64,000 bases of DNA from Methylicorpusculum oleiharenae (GTDB taxonomy: Bacteria > Pseudomonadota > Gammaproteobacteria > Methylococcales > Methylomonadaceae): NCBI RefSeq assembly GCF_009828925.2, contig NZ_WUTY02000001.1, positions 620,001 to 684,000 of the forward strand, written 5' to 3'. The translations under genes were made by a program, and so were the position numbers. Of this stretch, positions 36,358-44,441 are shown piece after piece; position 1 is the stretch's first letter, and each line of letters starts with the position of its first letter. The notes under the pieces were generated by a model. The model had not been told where the DNA came from. It did not search any database and was given only the letters and a program-made list of their open reading frames with translations.

Positions 36358-37053
36358 GTGAACACTGAAACGGTTAGAAAGGAAATCAGTCCTGAGAAAC
36401 CAAGCTCTGGCGGTAATTTCTGGTTTTTATTGGCAGGATTGCTCTTTACGCTATTGGCCGTTCCGGTCACTCATCAATTTTCAGGCATGGAACGTTATTC
36501 CATGACCTTGCTATTCAGTGTGTTCATGCTTGTTTCGATCTGGAGTTTAGCGGCATCACGCCGTGTGTTCCAGATTGGAGTACTCCTGGTTATCGGCATC
36601 ACCGCCATCGTCGGCATCAGCGCTTTTAATGGAACCCACTTCTTTCAAGAGGTGCTGGGGATAGTACTGATGTTGACTTTCTGTGTCTTGAGCTGCTGGA
36701 TTGCTGCGCGTAATGTCTTCCTTTTACATAAAGCCGACCCCAATTCACTGGCGGGTGCTTTTTGCGTTTATCTTTTGATAGGCTTGATCTGGGCTCTGTT
36801 GTATAAACTTTTGCTCTTGTTTGATTTGGCTACATTTACAGGCAATATCACAGCACAAGAAAAGGAACAATTTCCTGATCTGCTCTATTTCAGTTTTGTG
36901 ACGCTGGCCAGCCTTGGCTATGGCGATATCACGCCAACGGGCGGTCTGGTTAGAACACTGGCTTATCTGGAAGCGGTCCTTGGCCAATTTTATCTGGCCG
37001 TCATGGTCGCCAGTCTGGTAGGCGTATACAGTTCGCAGAGAAGAAAAGGTTAA
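36358..37053 (+). CDS. Ion channel protein with K+-type pore
   Basis: A 231-residue inner-membrane protein with about six hydrophobic segments (21-38, 48-66, 72-88, 97-118, 133-155 and 200-222). The selectivity filter TLASLGYGDITP sits at 182-193, between the last two helices, as in two-helix potassium channel pores; GYGD is the filter signature. No RCK or cyclic-nucleotide domain follows. GTG start with AGAGG upstream. It is ten bases before the HD-GYP gene and therefore likely cotranscribed. Transport of K+ is inferred from the filter. Confidence 0.85.
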   Translation: MNTETVRKEISPEKPSSGGNFWFLLAGLLFTLLAVPVTHQFSGMERYSMTLLFSVFMLVSIWSLAASRRVFQIGVLLVIGITAIVGISAFNGTHFFQEVLGIVLMLTFCVLSCWIAARNVFLLHKADPNSLAGAFCVYLLIGLIWALLYKLLLLFDLATFTGNITAQEKEQFPDLLYFSFVTLASLGYGDITPTGGLVRTLAYLEAVLGQFYLAVMVASLVGVYSSQRRKG

Positions 37054-37063
37054 AGAACCCGTT

Positions 37064-38392
37064 ATGCATACCAGAGCAAATTCTCTTCATACCAAGCTGG
37101 TCAAGCGCTTGCTGATGCTGGCAATACTCATTTCCATAGTGGTGGGTAGTTTCGTTTTTATTCGAGAATTAAATAACCTCAATGACGCCATAGCTGAACG
37201 AAGCCGCTTGGGTAGCGAGTTATTGAAGATGCGAGTTCAGGACATTGCTCAAATGAGCAAAGCGCCTTGGCAAACCGTTGTCCAGACTGCGCTGGACGAT
37301 TTGAAAAATATCGCTCCGCAAAGTAGTTTGGGCCGCTTTGTCTGGGTATCGGTCCGGGATCCGGAAGACCGCGAATTAGCTCGATTAACCGACCCTGATT
37401 ATCCCGATAGGGAATTGCTGATTGATGCCGCAAATCGTCAGATAGCCCCAAAAGGCAATGAGAAACTCAGCATCAAACCCCTGAGCCGCATTTATCCTCA
37501 GCCCAGCTTCGCAACCCTCATGCTGATCGAGGATGACAGCGGTCATTTATTGGGCATGATTCGGGGCGTCTATGCCATCAAGCCCGAAGTCATGTCCAGG
37601 TTCTGGGGCAATATTGCCCGATCGGTCGGTGTTTCTATTTTGATTATCATCCTGGTCTCGGCTTTGCATTACCCGGTTATCAGGCGATTGCTGGACGGAC
37701 TCAGCCGTTTATCGATTAACTTGCTCGATGCCAACCTGGAAACCGCTCAAGGACTGGGCAGCGCTATCGCCAAGCGCGACAGCGATACCGATGCGCATAA
37801 TTTCAGAGTGACCATCTATGCGGTCCGACTTGCCGAGTCGGCTGGGCTTGAGCCTTCGGCTATCCGCACACTGATCAAAGGCGCTTTTCTACATGATGTC
37901 GGTAAGATCGGCATCCGCGATAACGTTCTGCTCAAGGAAGGCCGACTTGATACGGATGAATTCGAGATAATGAAAACCCATGTTCAGCACGGCCTGGACA
38001 TTGTAAACAACTGCCAATGGCTTAAGGATGCCGGTGAAGTAGTCGGTAATCACCATGAAAAATTTGATGGCACAGGTTATCTAAAAGGACTGAAAGGAGA
38101 GGAAATACCTCTTTCGGCACGTATTTTTTCCATCGTTGATGTGTTTGATGCACTCACTTCGGAACGCCCCTACAAATCCGCATTCAGCTTGGATAAATCT
38201 TTTGAAATACTGCAGAACGGGAAAGGAAGCCAGTTCGACCCAAAATTGCTGGAACTGTTCGGCGCAATCGCACCCTCGCTTTATGACACCTACAGTAATC
38301 ATGAAGCGGAAGCGAGAAGCGAACTTAAACGAATTGTCCAATATTACTTTAAAGGCGATATCGGCGAGCTGCTAGAAGAAAATTTCGGTTGA
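37064..38392 (+). CDS. Membrane HD-GYP domain protein (c-di-GMP phosphodiesterase)
   Basis: A 442-residue protein. It has a helix at about 14-35, a periplasmic sensor region (about 36-180), a second helix (about 186-206), and then the HD-GYP domain (about 230-400). The metal-binding motifs are LHDVGKIGIRD, HVQHGLDIV and NHHEKFDGTGY. The last reads GYL where GYP is the name-giving motif. FSIVDVFDALTSERPYK is intact. It would degrade c-di-GMP to GMP or pGpG in response to an external signal. The GYP-to-GYL change may affect partner binding more than catalysis. Confidence 0.85.
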   Translation: MHTRANSLHTKLVKRLLMLAILISIVVGSFVFIRELNNLNDAIAERSRLGSELLKMRVQDIAQMSKAPWQTVVQTALDDLKNIAPQSSLGRFVWVSVRDPEDRELARLTDPDYPDRELLIDAANRQIAPKGNEKLSIKPLSRIYPQPSFATLMLIEDDSGHLLGMIRGVYAIKPEVMSRFWGNIARSVGVSILIIILVSALHYPVIRRLLDGLSRLSINLLDANLETAQGLGSAIAKRDSDTDAHNFRVTIYAVRLAESAGLEPSAIRTLIKGAFLHDVGKIGIRDNVLLKEGRLDTDEFEIMKTHVQHGLDIVNNCQWLKDAGEVVGNHHEKFDGTGYLKGLKGEEIPLSARIFSIVDVFDALTSERPYKSAFSLDKSFEILQNGKGSQFDPKLLELFGAIAPSLYDTYSNHEAEARSELKRIVQYYFKGDIGELLEENFG

Positions 38393-38488
38393 TCCGTTCA
38401 GCCGATACTGCTTTTACCGTTATCATGCACGGGGAGATTTACATTTTTAACTATTCAGCGGAGCAACAAAACCAAGGTGATGCGCCGC

Positions 38489-38583
38489 GTAGGTTGCGGT
38501 TGGCGATAGCCAACCCAACATTTCAAGGCCATTGGGTTGGGTTAATGGTTAGGTTGCGAAAAGCAAGCAACCCAACGTTGAAT
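38489..38583. repeat. Inverted AACCCAAC-type repeat (family E)
   Basis: GTAGGTTGCGGTTGGCGATA and CCAACCCAAC, then CATTGGGTTGGGTTAATGG and GCAACCCAACGTTG, make an inverted unit of the same kind as at 8165-8249. It sits between the HD-GYP gene and the YaiI gene. Confidence 0.7.
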
Positions 38584-38616
38584 AATGACTACATTTTTTC
38601 TGATTAAGGTTTATTT

Positions 38617-39069
38617 ATGCAGATATGGGTTGATGCGGACGCCTGTCCTAAAGCGGTCAAAGACATTTTGTTCAGAGCGGCGGAACGCACTACGATCATC
38701 ACGACCCTGGTCGCAAATCAGTTTATTCAAACGCCGCCCTCGCGCTATATTAAATTCATGCAGGTCAGATCAGGCTACGATGAAGCCGATAACGAAATTG
38801 TCAAAAGTTTGAGCGAAGGCGACCTGGTCATTACCGGCGACATTCCGTTAGCGCACGATGTGATTGGCAAGGGCGGTCACGCAATCAATCCTCGCGGCGA
38901 ACGCTATACCCTGGACAACATCAAAGAGCGGTTGAACATGCGCGACTTCATGGATACGCTGCGCGGTAGCGGAATCGATACCGGCGGACCGTCTGCATTA
39001 AATTCCCGAGATATACAGGCGTTTGCCAACCAACTGGATAAGTTTCTGGCACAATTCGGAAAAAATTAA
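38617..39069 (+). CDS. yaiI: YaiI/YqxD (DUF188) family protein
   Basis: A 150-residue protein, full length for DUF188. It begins [20 protein letters not shown], the family signature with Asp residues in a PIN-like fold, and continues [20 protein letters not shown] and [20 protein letters not shown], then [17 protein letters not shown]. The family is proposed to be a PIN-like nuclease, but no activity is established. Stand-alone gene. Confidence 0.92.
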   Translation: MQIWVDADACPKAVKDILFRAAERTTIITTLVANQFIQTPPSRYIKFMQVRSGYDEADNEIVKSLSEGDLVITGDIPLAHDVIGKGGHAINPRGERYTLDNIKERLNMRDFMDTLRGSGIDTGGPSALNSRDIQAFANQLDKFLAQFGKN

Positions 39070-39112
39070 AGTAATCTCCGAATCAGATTTATTGCCGACG
39101 ATGTGCTATCCG

Positions 39113-40456
39113 CTAGCCCAGCCTTCTGTATAAGGTACTGCGATCGACACCCAGCAATTTGGCCGTCTGTATTTTGTTACCGGCAGTTTTCTCCAGCACA
39201 TAATTGATATATGCCCGCTCAACATCTTGTAAAGTCCACCCTTGTTGTAATGCATTTTGCAAAAAACCTTCGGCTTCCGGAAGCTGGGATGCTTGTGCCA
39301 AATCTTCCAACAACAACGTATCGTGCTCTGTCAGTGCGATAGCCCGTTCCAGAATATTAGCCAGTTCACGAACGTTGCCCGGCCAATGATAAGCACGAAT
39401 CCAACGTAAAACTTCAGTTGAAATAAGAACCGGTGGCTTGCCCATCCGCAAACTGATGCGCCGGTTCAATGAATTGACTAACTCATCAAGATCTTCTTTG
39501 CGTTCTCGCAGGGGCGGAATGGTGAGATTGATCACATTCAGGCGATGATAAAGATCAGCACGAAATAAGCGCTCGTTAATCCTCTGCTCCAGGGGTTGGT
39601 GTGTCGCAGCAATCAGCCTGACATTGATAGCTTTCTCACGGTTATCACCCAAAGCACGCACTTTTCCTGTTTCGAGCACTTGCAGCAATTTAGGTTGAAC
39701 TTCCAAAGACAATTCTGCAATTTCATCAAGAAACAATGTCCCAGAATCGGCTTGCTCGAACAATCCGACCCGGTCCTGCCGTGCATCGGTATAAGCCCCC
39801 TTCTTCGCACCGAACAATTCGCTTTCAACCAGCGAATGCGGTAGGGCCGCACAATTGATTGCTATGAACGGGCCATGCCTGCGAGGGCTCAAATCGTGCA
39901 TCCAACGCGCTACCGCACTCTTTCCAGTGCCACTCTCACCGGTTAACAACACCGTTGAATCGACAGCTGCAGCCCGTTCAGCCAACTTCAACATTTGCTG
40001 CATACCCGGGCTTCTGGCTATAAACACGGAACCGTTACTTTTGCCATGCATTGATCCTAACCTCACAGCGGTACGGCGCATTTGCCTGTCCTGTAAGTTA
40101 CGATCAATAGCCGTTAACAATTCCTCTATACGAAAAGGTTTGGCGATAAATTCGCAAGCACCGGCCCTGACACTCTGCATGGCCAAATCGACGCTGCCAA
40201 AGGCTGTTATTAATAAAACCAATTGTTCGGGGCGACGCAGATGAATTGCCGCCATTAAATCCAGCCCTCGCATTCCGGGCATTTCCACATCGGAAATGAC
40301 CAGATCAAATGGTTGTTCGGTTATGGCATCCAGAGCCGCTTCCGCTTCAGTAAAGCCTACTACTTTATATTTCGCCAACAGCAACATGTCCACCAGATAA
40401 TCAACCATGGCGGCATCGTCATCGATGACTAACAAGCGGATTTGTTTATCACTCAT
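39113..40456 (-). CDS. Sigma-54 dependent response regulator, NtrC family
   Basis: A 447-residue regulator: receiver (1-120) with phospho-acceptor Asp56 in LVISDVEMPG; AAA+ domain (about 145-375) with Walker A GESGTGKS (173-180), Walker B GTLFLDEIAE and the sigma-54 loop GAYTDA (220-225) in place of the usual GAFTGA; Fis-type helix-turn-helix at the end (NKIQTAKLLGVDRSTLYRR). It acts on an upstream DNA site to open sigma-54 promoters. Two bases separate it from its histidine kinase. Its likely target is the divergent gene with a -24/-12 promoter at 42052. Confidence 0.93.
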   Translation of the reverse strand: MSDKQIRLLVIDDDAAMVDYLVDMLLLAKYKVVGFTEAEAALDAITEQPFDLVISDVEMPGMRGLDLMAAIHLRRPEQLVLLITAFGSVDLAMQSVRAGACEFIAKPFRIEELLTAIDRNLQDRQMRRTAVRLGSMHGKSNGSVFIARSPGMQQMLKLAERAAAVDSTVLLTGESGTGKSAVARWMHDLSPRRHGPFIAINCAALPHSLVESELFGAKKGAYTDARQDRVGLFEQADSGTLFLDEIAELSLEVQPKLLQVLETGKVRALGDNREKAINVRLIAATHQPLEQRINERLFRADLYHRLNVINLTIPPLRERKEDLDELVNSLNRRISLRMGKPPVLISTEVLRWIRAYHWPGNVRELANILERAIALTEHDTLLLEDLAQASQLPEAEGFLQNALQQGWTLQDVERAYINYVLEKTAGNKIQTAKLLGVDRSTLYRRLG

Positions 40457-40458
40457 GC

Positions 40459-41934
40459 CTATGCCCTTAATGGAATGTCAACGGTAAAGCAACTTCCTAA
40501 ACCTAACCTTGACTCAGCAGCCACAGATCCACCCATTTCAGTCACAATCGTTTTTACCACAGCTAACCCCAAACCGGTTCCTCCACAATCAGCTCGAGTG
40601 GTAAAAAAGGGCTCAAAAAGCTGAGTCAAATGTTCGGGCGCTATGCCTTTTCCGGTATCGCTTACCTTGAGACGTAAGGCGGGAAGGTTCGATCCGGCTT
40701 TTAACATGAGGTCTTGATGTAAATCAACTTCGATGCCTCCGCCGGGGGATCCGGCTGCCAACGCGTTACTGACCAGATTCAACACAATCTGCTGAATGCC
40801 ATCTTTATCGATCTTGACCCGGGGCAAATCATCGGCTTGATTGAATTTCAACGCGATGTCTTTGTTACGCGCCTCATAAGTCAACATGTCCAACACTTCG
40901 GTTATAACAACGGCCACATCGCAAAGAGCCGGATCAAGAGGACGATAGCGCACAAAATCCAAAAGGCGTTTCACGATACGCGTCATCCGGTCTGTTTGAG
41001 CGACCAATATTTCAGCAATACGACGAATATCGTCTGGGGGGGTATCGGATTCAATCAGAGCCCTGGCTCTTCCGTTGATAATTTGCAGCGGCGTGCCGAT
41101 TTCATGGGCTAAACCGGCCGAAAGCTGTCCGATCGTAATCAATTTATCGGCATTCTGCAGCGCTCTCTGCAACCCACGTTTGTGTTGCGTTTCGACTTCC
41201 AATTGCCGATAAGCTTCTCCGAGCTCAGCTATCATCCGGTTAAACTCGAGGGTCACCCGGGCAAGTTCATCATTACCCGCTACAGGCAAAGGTAACGGCG
41301 GTTGATTACCATCCCTAAAATCACGCATTCCCTGACCAAGCCGTTTGAGAGGCCTTGCAACAGTCAGACGTACCAACACAAAACAAAGCCCTGATGTCAC
41401 CAGAACAAAACTTGCCAGCGTTATCAAAATAGTGCGCTCTGTAGCCTGTAAGTCCCGATTCATGGGCTCCAATGAACGAACAACCGTCAGATTTCCGAGA
41501 GTCACGTTTTTCCGGTCGATAAAAGGCTGTGAAAAAAACAAGAGCTTGGGTTGATCTTCCGGAAAATACAACAGGCTTGTTTCACCCTTACGGGCAATCT
41601 GTAAGAGGGTATCCTCAAGGCTATCAGGCCAGTCTCGGATTTCCGCATCGGAATGAATCACCTGGTTATCACTGATATAAACACGAATATGAATAGCCGG
41701 ATCAATACGTTCCAATTGTTGAAGTAATTTCTGCACATCGTCTAACTGCTGATCGCGCAAAGCATTTTCTACAGATACCTGAATACTGGACGCTAAAATT
41801 TGCGTTTCTTGTTCCATCGTAACTCGCAAATCCTGGCGCTCAGCACGTAAATGAATTGCACCGTAGATACCGAAGACAAAGAAACTCATTGCGACCAGGG
41901 AAAGTGTCAGCTTTTGAACGATAGACATGCGCAA
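40459..41934 (-). CDS. Membrane sensor histidine kinase
   Basis: A 491-residue protein: helix 1 (about 9-28), a periplasmic sensor (about 29-165), helix 2 (170-192), HAMP, and HisKA with LSAGLAHEIGTPLQI (His277). The ATPase domain follows with IVLNLVSNALAA (N box), DTGKGIAP (G1) and GGTGLGLAV (G2). It should phosphorylate the downstream NtrC-family regulator. The sensor is not a known family to me; it may detect envelope or lipid signals. First of the two-gene operon; its promoter shares the gap with the sigma-54 promoter. Confidence 0.93.
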   Translation of the reverse strand: MRMSIVQKLTLSLVAMSFFVFGIYGAIHLRAERQDLRVTMEQETQILASSIQVSVENALRDQQLDDVQKLLQQLERIDPAIHIRVYISDNQVIHSDAEIRDWPDSLEDTLLQIARKGETSLLYFPEDQPKLLFFSQPFIDRKNVTLGNLTVVRSLEPMNRDLQATERTILITLASFVLVTSGLCFVLVRLTVARPLKRLGQGMRDFRDGNQPPLPLPVAGNDELARVTLEFNRMIAELGEAYRQLEVETQHKRGLQRALQNADKLITIGQLSAGLAHEIGTPLQIINGRARALIESDTPPDDIRRIAEILVAQTDRMTRIVKRLLDFVRYRPLDPALCDVAVVITEVLDMLTYEARNKDIALKFNQADDLPRVKIDKDGIQQIVLNLVSNALAAGSPGGGIEVDLHQDLMLKAGSNLPALRLKVSDTGKGIAPEHLTQLFEPFFTTRADCGGTGLGLAVVKTIVTEMGGSVAAESRLGLGSCFTVDIPLRA

Positions 41935-41973
41935 CGCCGGAAATCATTAAAGTGACGTATTTTGAAACAGGTA

Positions 41974-41990
41974 TGTTGCAAAATACAACA
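41974..41990. promoter_or_regulatory. Candidate upstream activator site
   Basis: TGTTG at 41974-41978 and CAACA at 41986-41990 form a perfect inverted repeat with a seven-base centre. It lies about 62-78 bases above the -24 element at 42052, a normal distance for an NtrC-type binding site. Regulation by the adjacent response regulator is an inference. Confidence 0.5.
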
Positions 41991-42051
41991 ATCATTTATT
42001 AGTTAGCTTCGTTATTTGCTTATACACCGGCTACAAAATCCCATTTTTTTA

Positions 42052-42067
42052 TGGCATACCCTTTGCT
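42052..42067 (+). promoter_or_regulatory. Sigma-54 (-24/-12) promoter
   Basis: TGGCATACCCTTTGCT is a full match to the TGGCAYRNNNNTTGCW consensus, with GG and GC at correct spacing. It is 60 bases before the start of the outer-membrane protein gene. A sigma-54 regulator gene lies just across the intergenic region. Confidence 0.85.
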
Positions 42068-42127
42068 TTACTTTAGCCAAACATGATTTGACTGCTGCCT
42101 GAATTCACTCAAAAATTTTATTCTTTT

Positions 42128-42907
42128 ATGCCATTTCCCTTCAGACGCCCCGCCTTTGCAGCGGGATACTTTTTTCAGATAAGCTGTGCTCTTATTTTGT
42201 CCTGTATTTCTTTTTCATCAGCAGCTACACCGGCTAATGATCCCGGCGATGCAGCCATTAGTAGCGGAGCCCCTCATATTCCGGAACCCATGGTGTTTGA
42301 CCTGGTGAGGCCGCTTGGCGTCAAGCAAGGTGAAGCTGAAGCCAACGTTCTGGTCAGCCATTCGCTCAGAAATGGCTCCACAGAGTGGGCCCCTGAATTT
42401 GAATTCGGTTTTTTGGATGACTATGCAATTGAATTTGAATTACCCTTCGATAATTTATCGTTGAGCGAATACAAATTGGGCTTGCAGGGAACAATAGGTA
42501 CGCTATTGAATAACCATTTTATACATGGCTGGCAAATGCTTTTTTACCACGACAGGCACTTGCAAAAATATAGCGCTGATTGGCTTTATCTGGCTGGATA
42601 CCGCTGGAACTCAGGCATCAGCACATTTAATATGCTGGGTTTGCGGCGTGATGATTTTGAGAAAAACGGCAAGTATGCAGGTATCTTTAACTCGAGCGTA
42701 TTTTATGATTATTCGGAAAAACTGACATTGGGTATTGAATTAAACACCGAGTTTGAAGAACACTCACACTGGAAATACCTTCTGACCCCCCAGGTACATT
42801 GGGATTTTAACCAGAATGCGACCCTGCAATTTGGCATAGGCGTTAGCCAAACTGACGGTAAAAATACCGAATGGTTAGGCTCTTGGCGTATGGTGTATGC
42901 CTTTTAA
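42128..42907 (+). CDS. Predicted outer-membrane beta-barrel protein
   Basis: A 259-residue exported protein with a signal peptide (about 1-33, ending near SSAA). The rest alternates hydrophobic and polar residues, for example EWAPEFEFGFLDDYAIEFEL, SADWLYLAGYRWN and QFGIGVSQ. The C-terminus ends YAF, the aromatic signature read by the BAM machinery. The family is unknown to me; low similarity to transporter-type barrels is possible. Expression is likely sigma-54-controlled (promoter at 42052) by the divergent two-component system. Confidence 0.7.
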   Translation: MPFPFRRPAFAAGYFFQISCALILSCISFSSAATPANDPGDAAISSGAPHIPEPMVFDLVRPLGVKQGEAEANVLVSHSLRNGSTEWAPEFEFGFLDDYAIEFELPFDNLSLSEYKLGLQGTIGTLLNNHFIHGWQMLFYHDRHLQKYSADWLYLAGYRWNSGISTFNMLGLRRDDFEKNGKYAGIFNSSVFYDYSEKLTLGIELNTEFEEHSHWKYLLTPQVHWDFNQNATLQFGIGVSQTDGKNTEWLGSWRMVYAF

Positions 42908-42935
42908 ACAAGCGTTGGTGCCTGCTCACTTCTTC

Positions 42936-43005
42936 CAATTTTACTGGGTGTAGTTGGTTGATTGAAAAAACTTCTGCAACAGGGATGTAGCAGAGAGCTA
43001 CAGGG
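42936..43005 (-). repeat. Family D repeat, inverted partial copy
   Basis: GTGTAGTTGGTTGATTGAAA and TTCTGCAACAGGGATG are the reverse of CTGTTGCAGAAGGCTTTTTA and ATCAACCACCTACAC at 46858-46894. Confidence 0.65.
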
Positions 43006-43050
43006 ACGGCTTCACGATGGTCATTAACATGCAAATACTGCACCATTAAC

Positions 43051-43080
43051 AAAGTCGAACGATTTTTCAGCATGAAAAGA
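43051..43080 (-). repeat. Family C repeat fragment, inverted
   Basis: AAAGTCGAACGATTTTTCAG is the inverse of the start of the family C units (CTGAAAAATCGTTCGACTT). Confidence 0.55.
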
Positions 43081-43598
43081 GTAAACGGATCCTCTTTAAA
43101 TATTTTATAGACTCCCTGATAAATACACCCCTGAGATGAAAAGCGCCATTCAGCCTCCGCATGACCATACCTTTTTGTGACACTCTGGCAAACCACTCCC
43201 AAATAACTACCCGCTTTTTTTCGTGATTTTCGAGAGCATTGAAAGTGAGTATTATCAATTGATAACAGCAAGAATAATGTGTTTTTCCTGTTATCCTGAA
43301 AAACAGTTGCATTAAATGAAGCTGAACCGTTTTAATAATTCGTTAAATAGTTTCCGGAGTTGATTGGAAACTCACCACTGTTTAAGCTTTAAACTCAAGC
43401 TTAAAAAATATATTTCCGCTTTAAACGACTGATTTTAAATAAAAATAATTCTTATCGAGAACATCTGTATGCGCAAGTCGCCCCCTGCTTTTACACCTTG
43501 TAGCCAAACAAAGATTCGACACCATTTGAGTATATTTATTCTGAGATATCGCCTAAACTGACTACCAAGTTTTATTTTTAACAGGACTTTATACCGCT

Positions 43599-44432
43599 AT
43601 GACTACACGTCGTTTGATTCACAAACCCATCCTAACGTCAATCAGTGCCGTATTTTTAGCTGCATTACTTAACGGTTGCAGTTCAAATCCAACTAATCCG
43701 GATGACCCATGGGAAGGCTGGAACCGTGGCACACATGATTTTAACGATGGCGTCGACCGGTATGTATTGAAACCGGTTGCCAAAGGTTATGAAACGATTA
43801 CACCGGATATTGTCAGCCAGGGTGTAACCAACTTTTTTAGCAACATTGATGATATCGGCGTTATCATCAATGATGTTTTTCAGCTGAAAATGCTTCAGGC
43901 GGGCAAAGATTTCAGCCGCTTCATGATCAACACATCTGCGGGCGTTGCCGGTTTTGTCGATGTTGCCAGCATGGTCGATTTACCTAAAAACAATGAGGAC
44001 TTTGATCAAACCTTAGGCTATTGGGGGGTTCCATCAGGTCCTTATCTGGTTCTGCCGTTTTTTGGCCCCAGCTCACCACGTGGTGTAGCCGGTCTTATGG
44101 GCGATGCGTTGATGGATCCGCTTACTTATGCCATGTTTGCCGGTGCGGCAGTCAGTGCAGCCTCATCAGCCGCCAATGCATTAGACGTCACTGATCAACG
44201 CGCAGGGCTGCTTTCTACTGAAAAAATGGTGGATGAAGCGTCCGTCGATCGTTACGATTTTATTCGTTCCTCTTATCTGCAACGCCGCAACTATCTGATA
44301 CATGATGGCAATGTACCCGATGAAGAAGGCGATTTATTGAATGAGGATGACCTGAATGGCGACTTCGGTGAAGGAGGAGGCGATGACAGCACGCCGCATC
44401 ATCTTGAATTGAGCAGTCCTCCGCAAGAATAA
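43599..44432 (+). CDS. mlaA: MlaA outer-membrane lipoprotein (VacJ)
   Basis: Removes misplaced phospholipids from the outer leaflet of the outer membrane, with MlaC/MlaB-FED. It has 277 residues. The lipobox LNGC (Cys about 27) is followed by DPWEGWNRGTHDFNDGVDRY and VSQGVTNFFSNIDDIGVIIN, RFMINTSAGVAGFVDVA, and GPYLVLPFFGPSSPRG, all family signatures. An acidic C-terminal tail (about 240-277) extends it. It is nine bases before the acyltransferase-hydrolase gene, so the two form an operon. The other Mla genes are not in the window. Confidence 0.94.
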   Translation: MTTRRLIHKPILTSISAVFLAALLNGCSSNPTNPDDPWEGWNRGTHDFNDGVDRYVLKPVAKGYETITPDIVSQGVTNFFSNIDDIGVIINDVFQLKMLQAGKDFSRFMINTSAGVAGFVDVASMVDLPKNNEDFDQTLGYWGVPSGPYLVLPFFGPSSPRGVAGLMGDALMDPLTYAMFAGAAVSAASSAANALDVTDQRAGLLSTEKMVDEASVDRYDFIRSSYLQRRNYLIHDGNVPDEEGDLLNEDDLNGDFGEGGGDDSTPHHLELSSPPQE

Positions 44433-44441
44433 TGGGAAACC

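Larger units (their letters stand above)
42908..43598. other. Gap with repeats, no supported gene
   Basis: A 690-base gap. It holds an inverted family D copy (42936-43005) and an inverted family C piece (43051-43080). Two overlapping minus-strand open frames (to 43271 and 43312) include repeat sequence, lack a ribosome site and look unlike a protein. The right half is A/T-rich and should carry the mlaA promoter. Confidence 0.5.

Noticed and set aside
42843-43312. Two overlapping minus-strand open frames before mlaA
   Set aside because: They include family C and D repeat pieces, run into the barrel protein gene and have no family features.
43430-43480. AT-rich stretch resembling a Fur box before mlaA
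   Set aside because: Too few consensus positions match to support a call.
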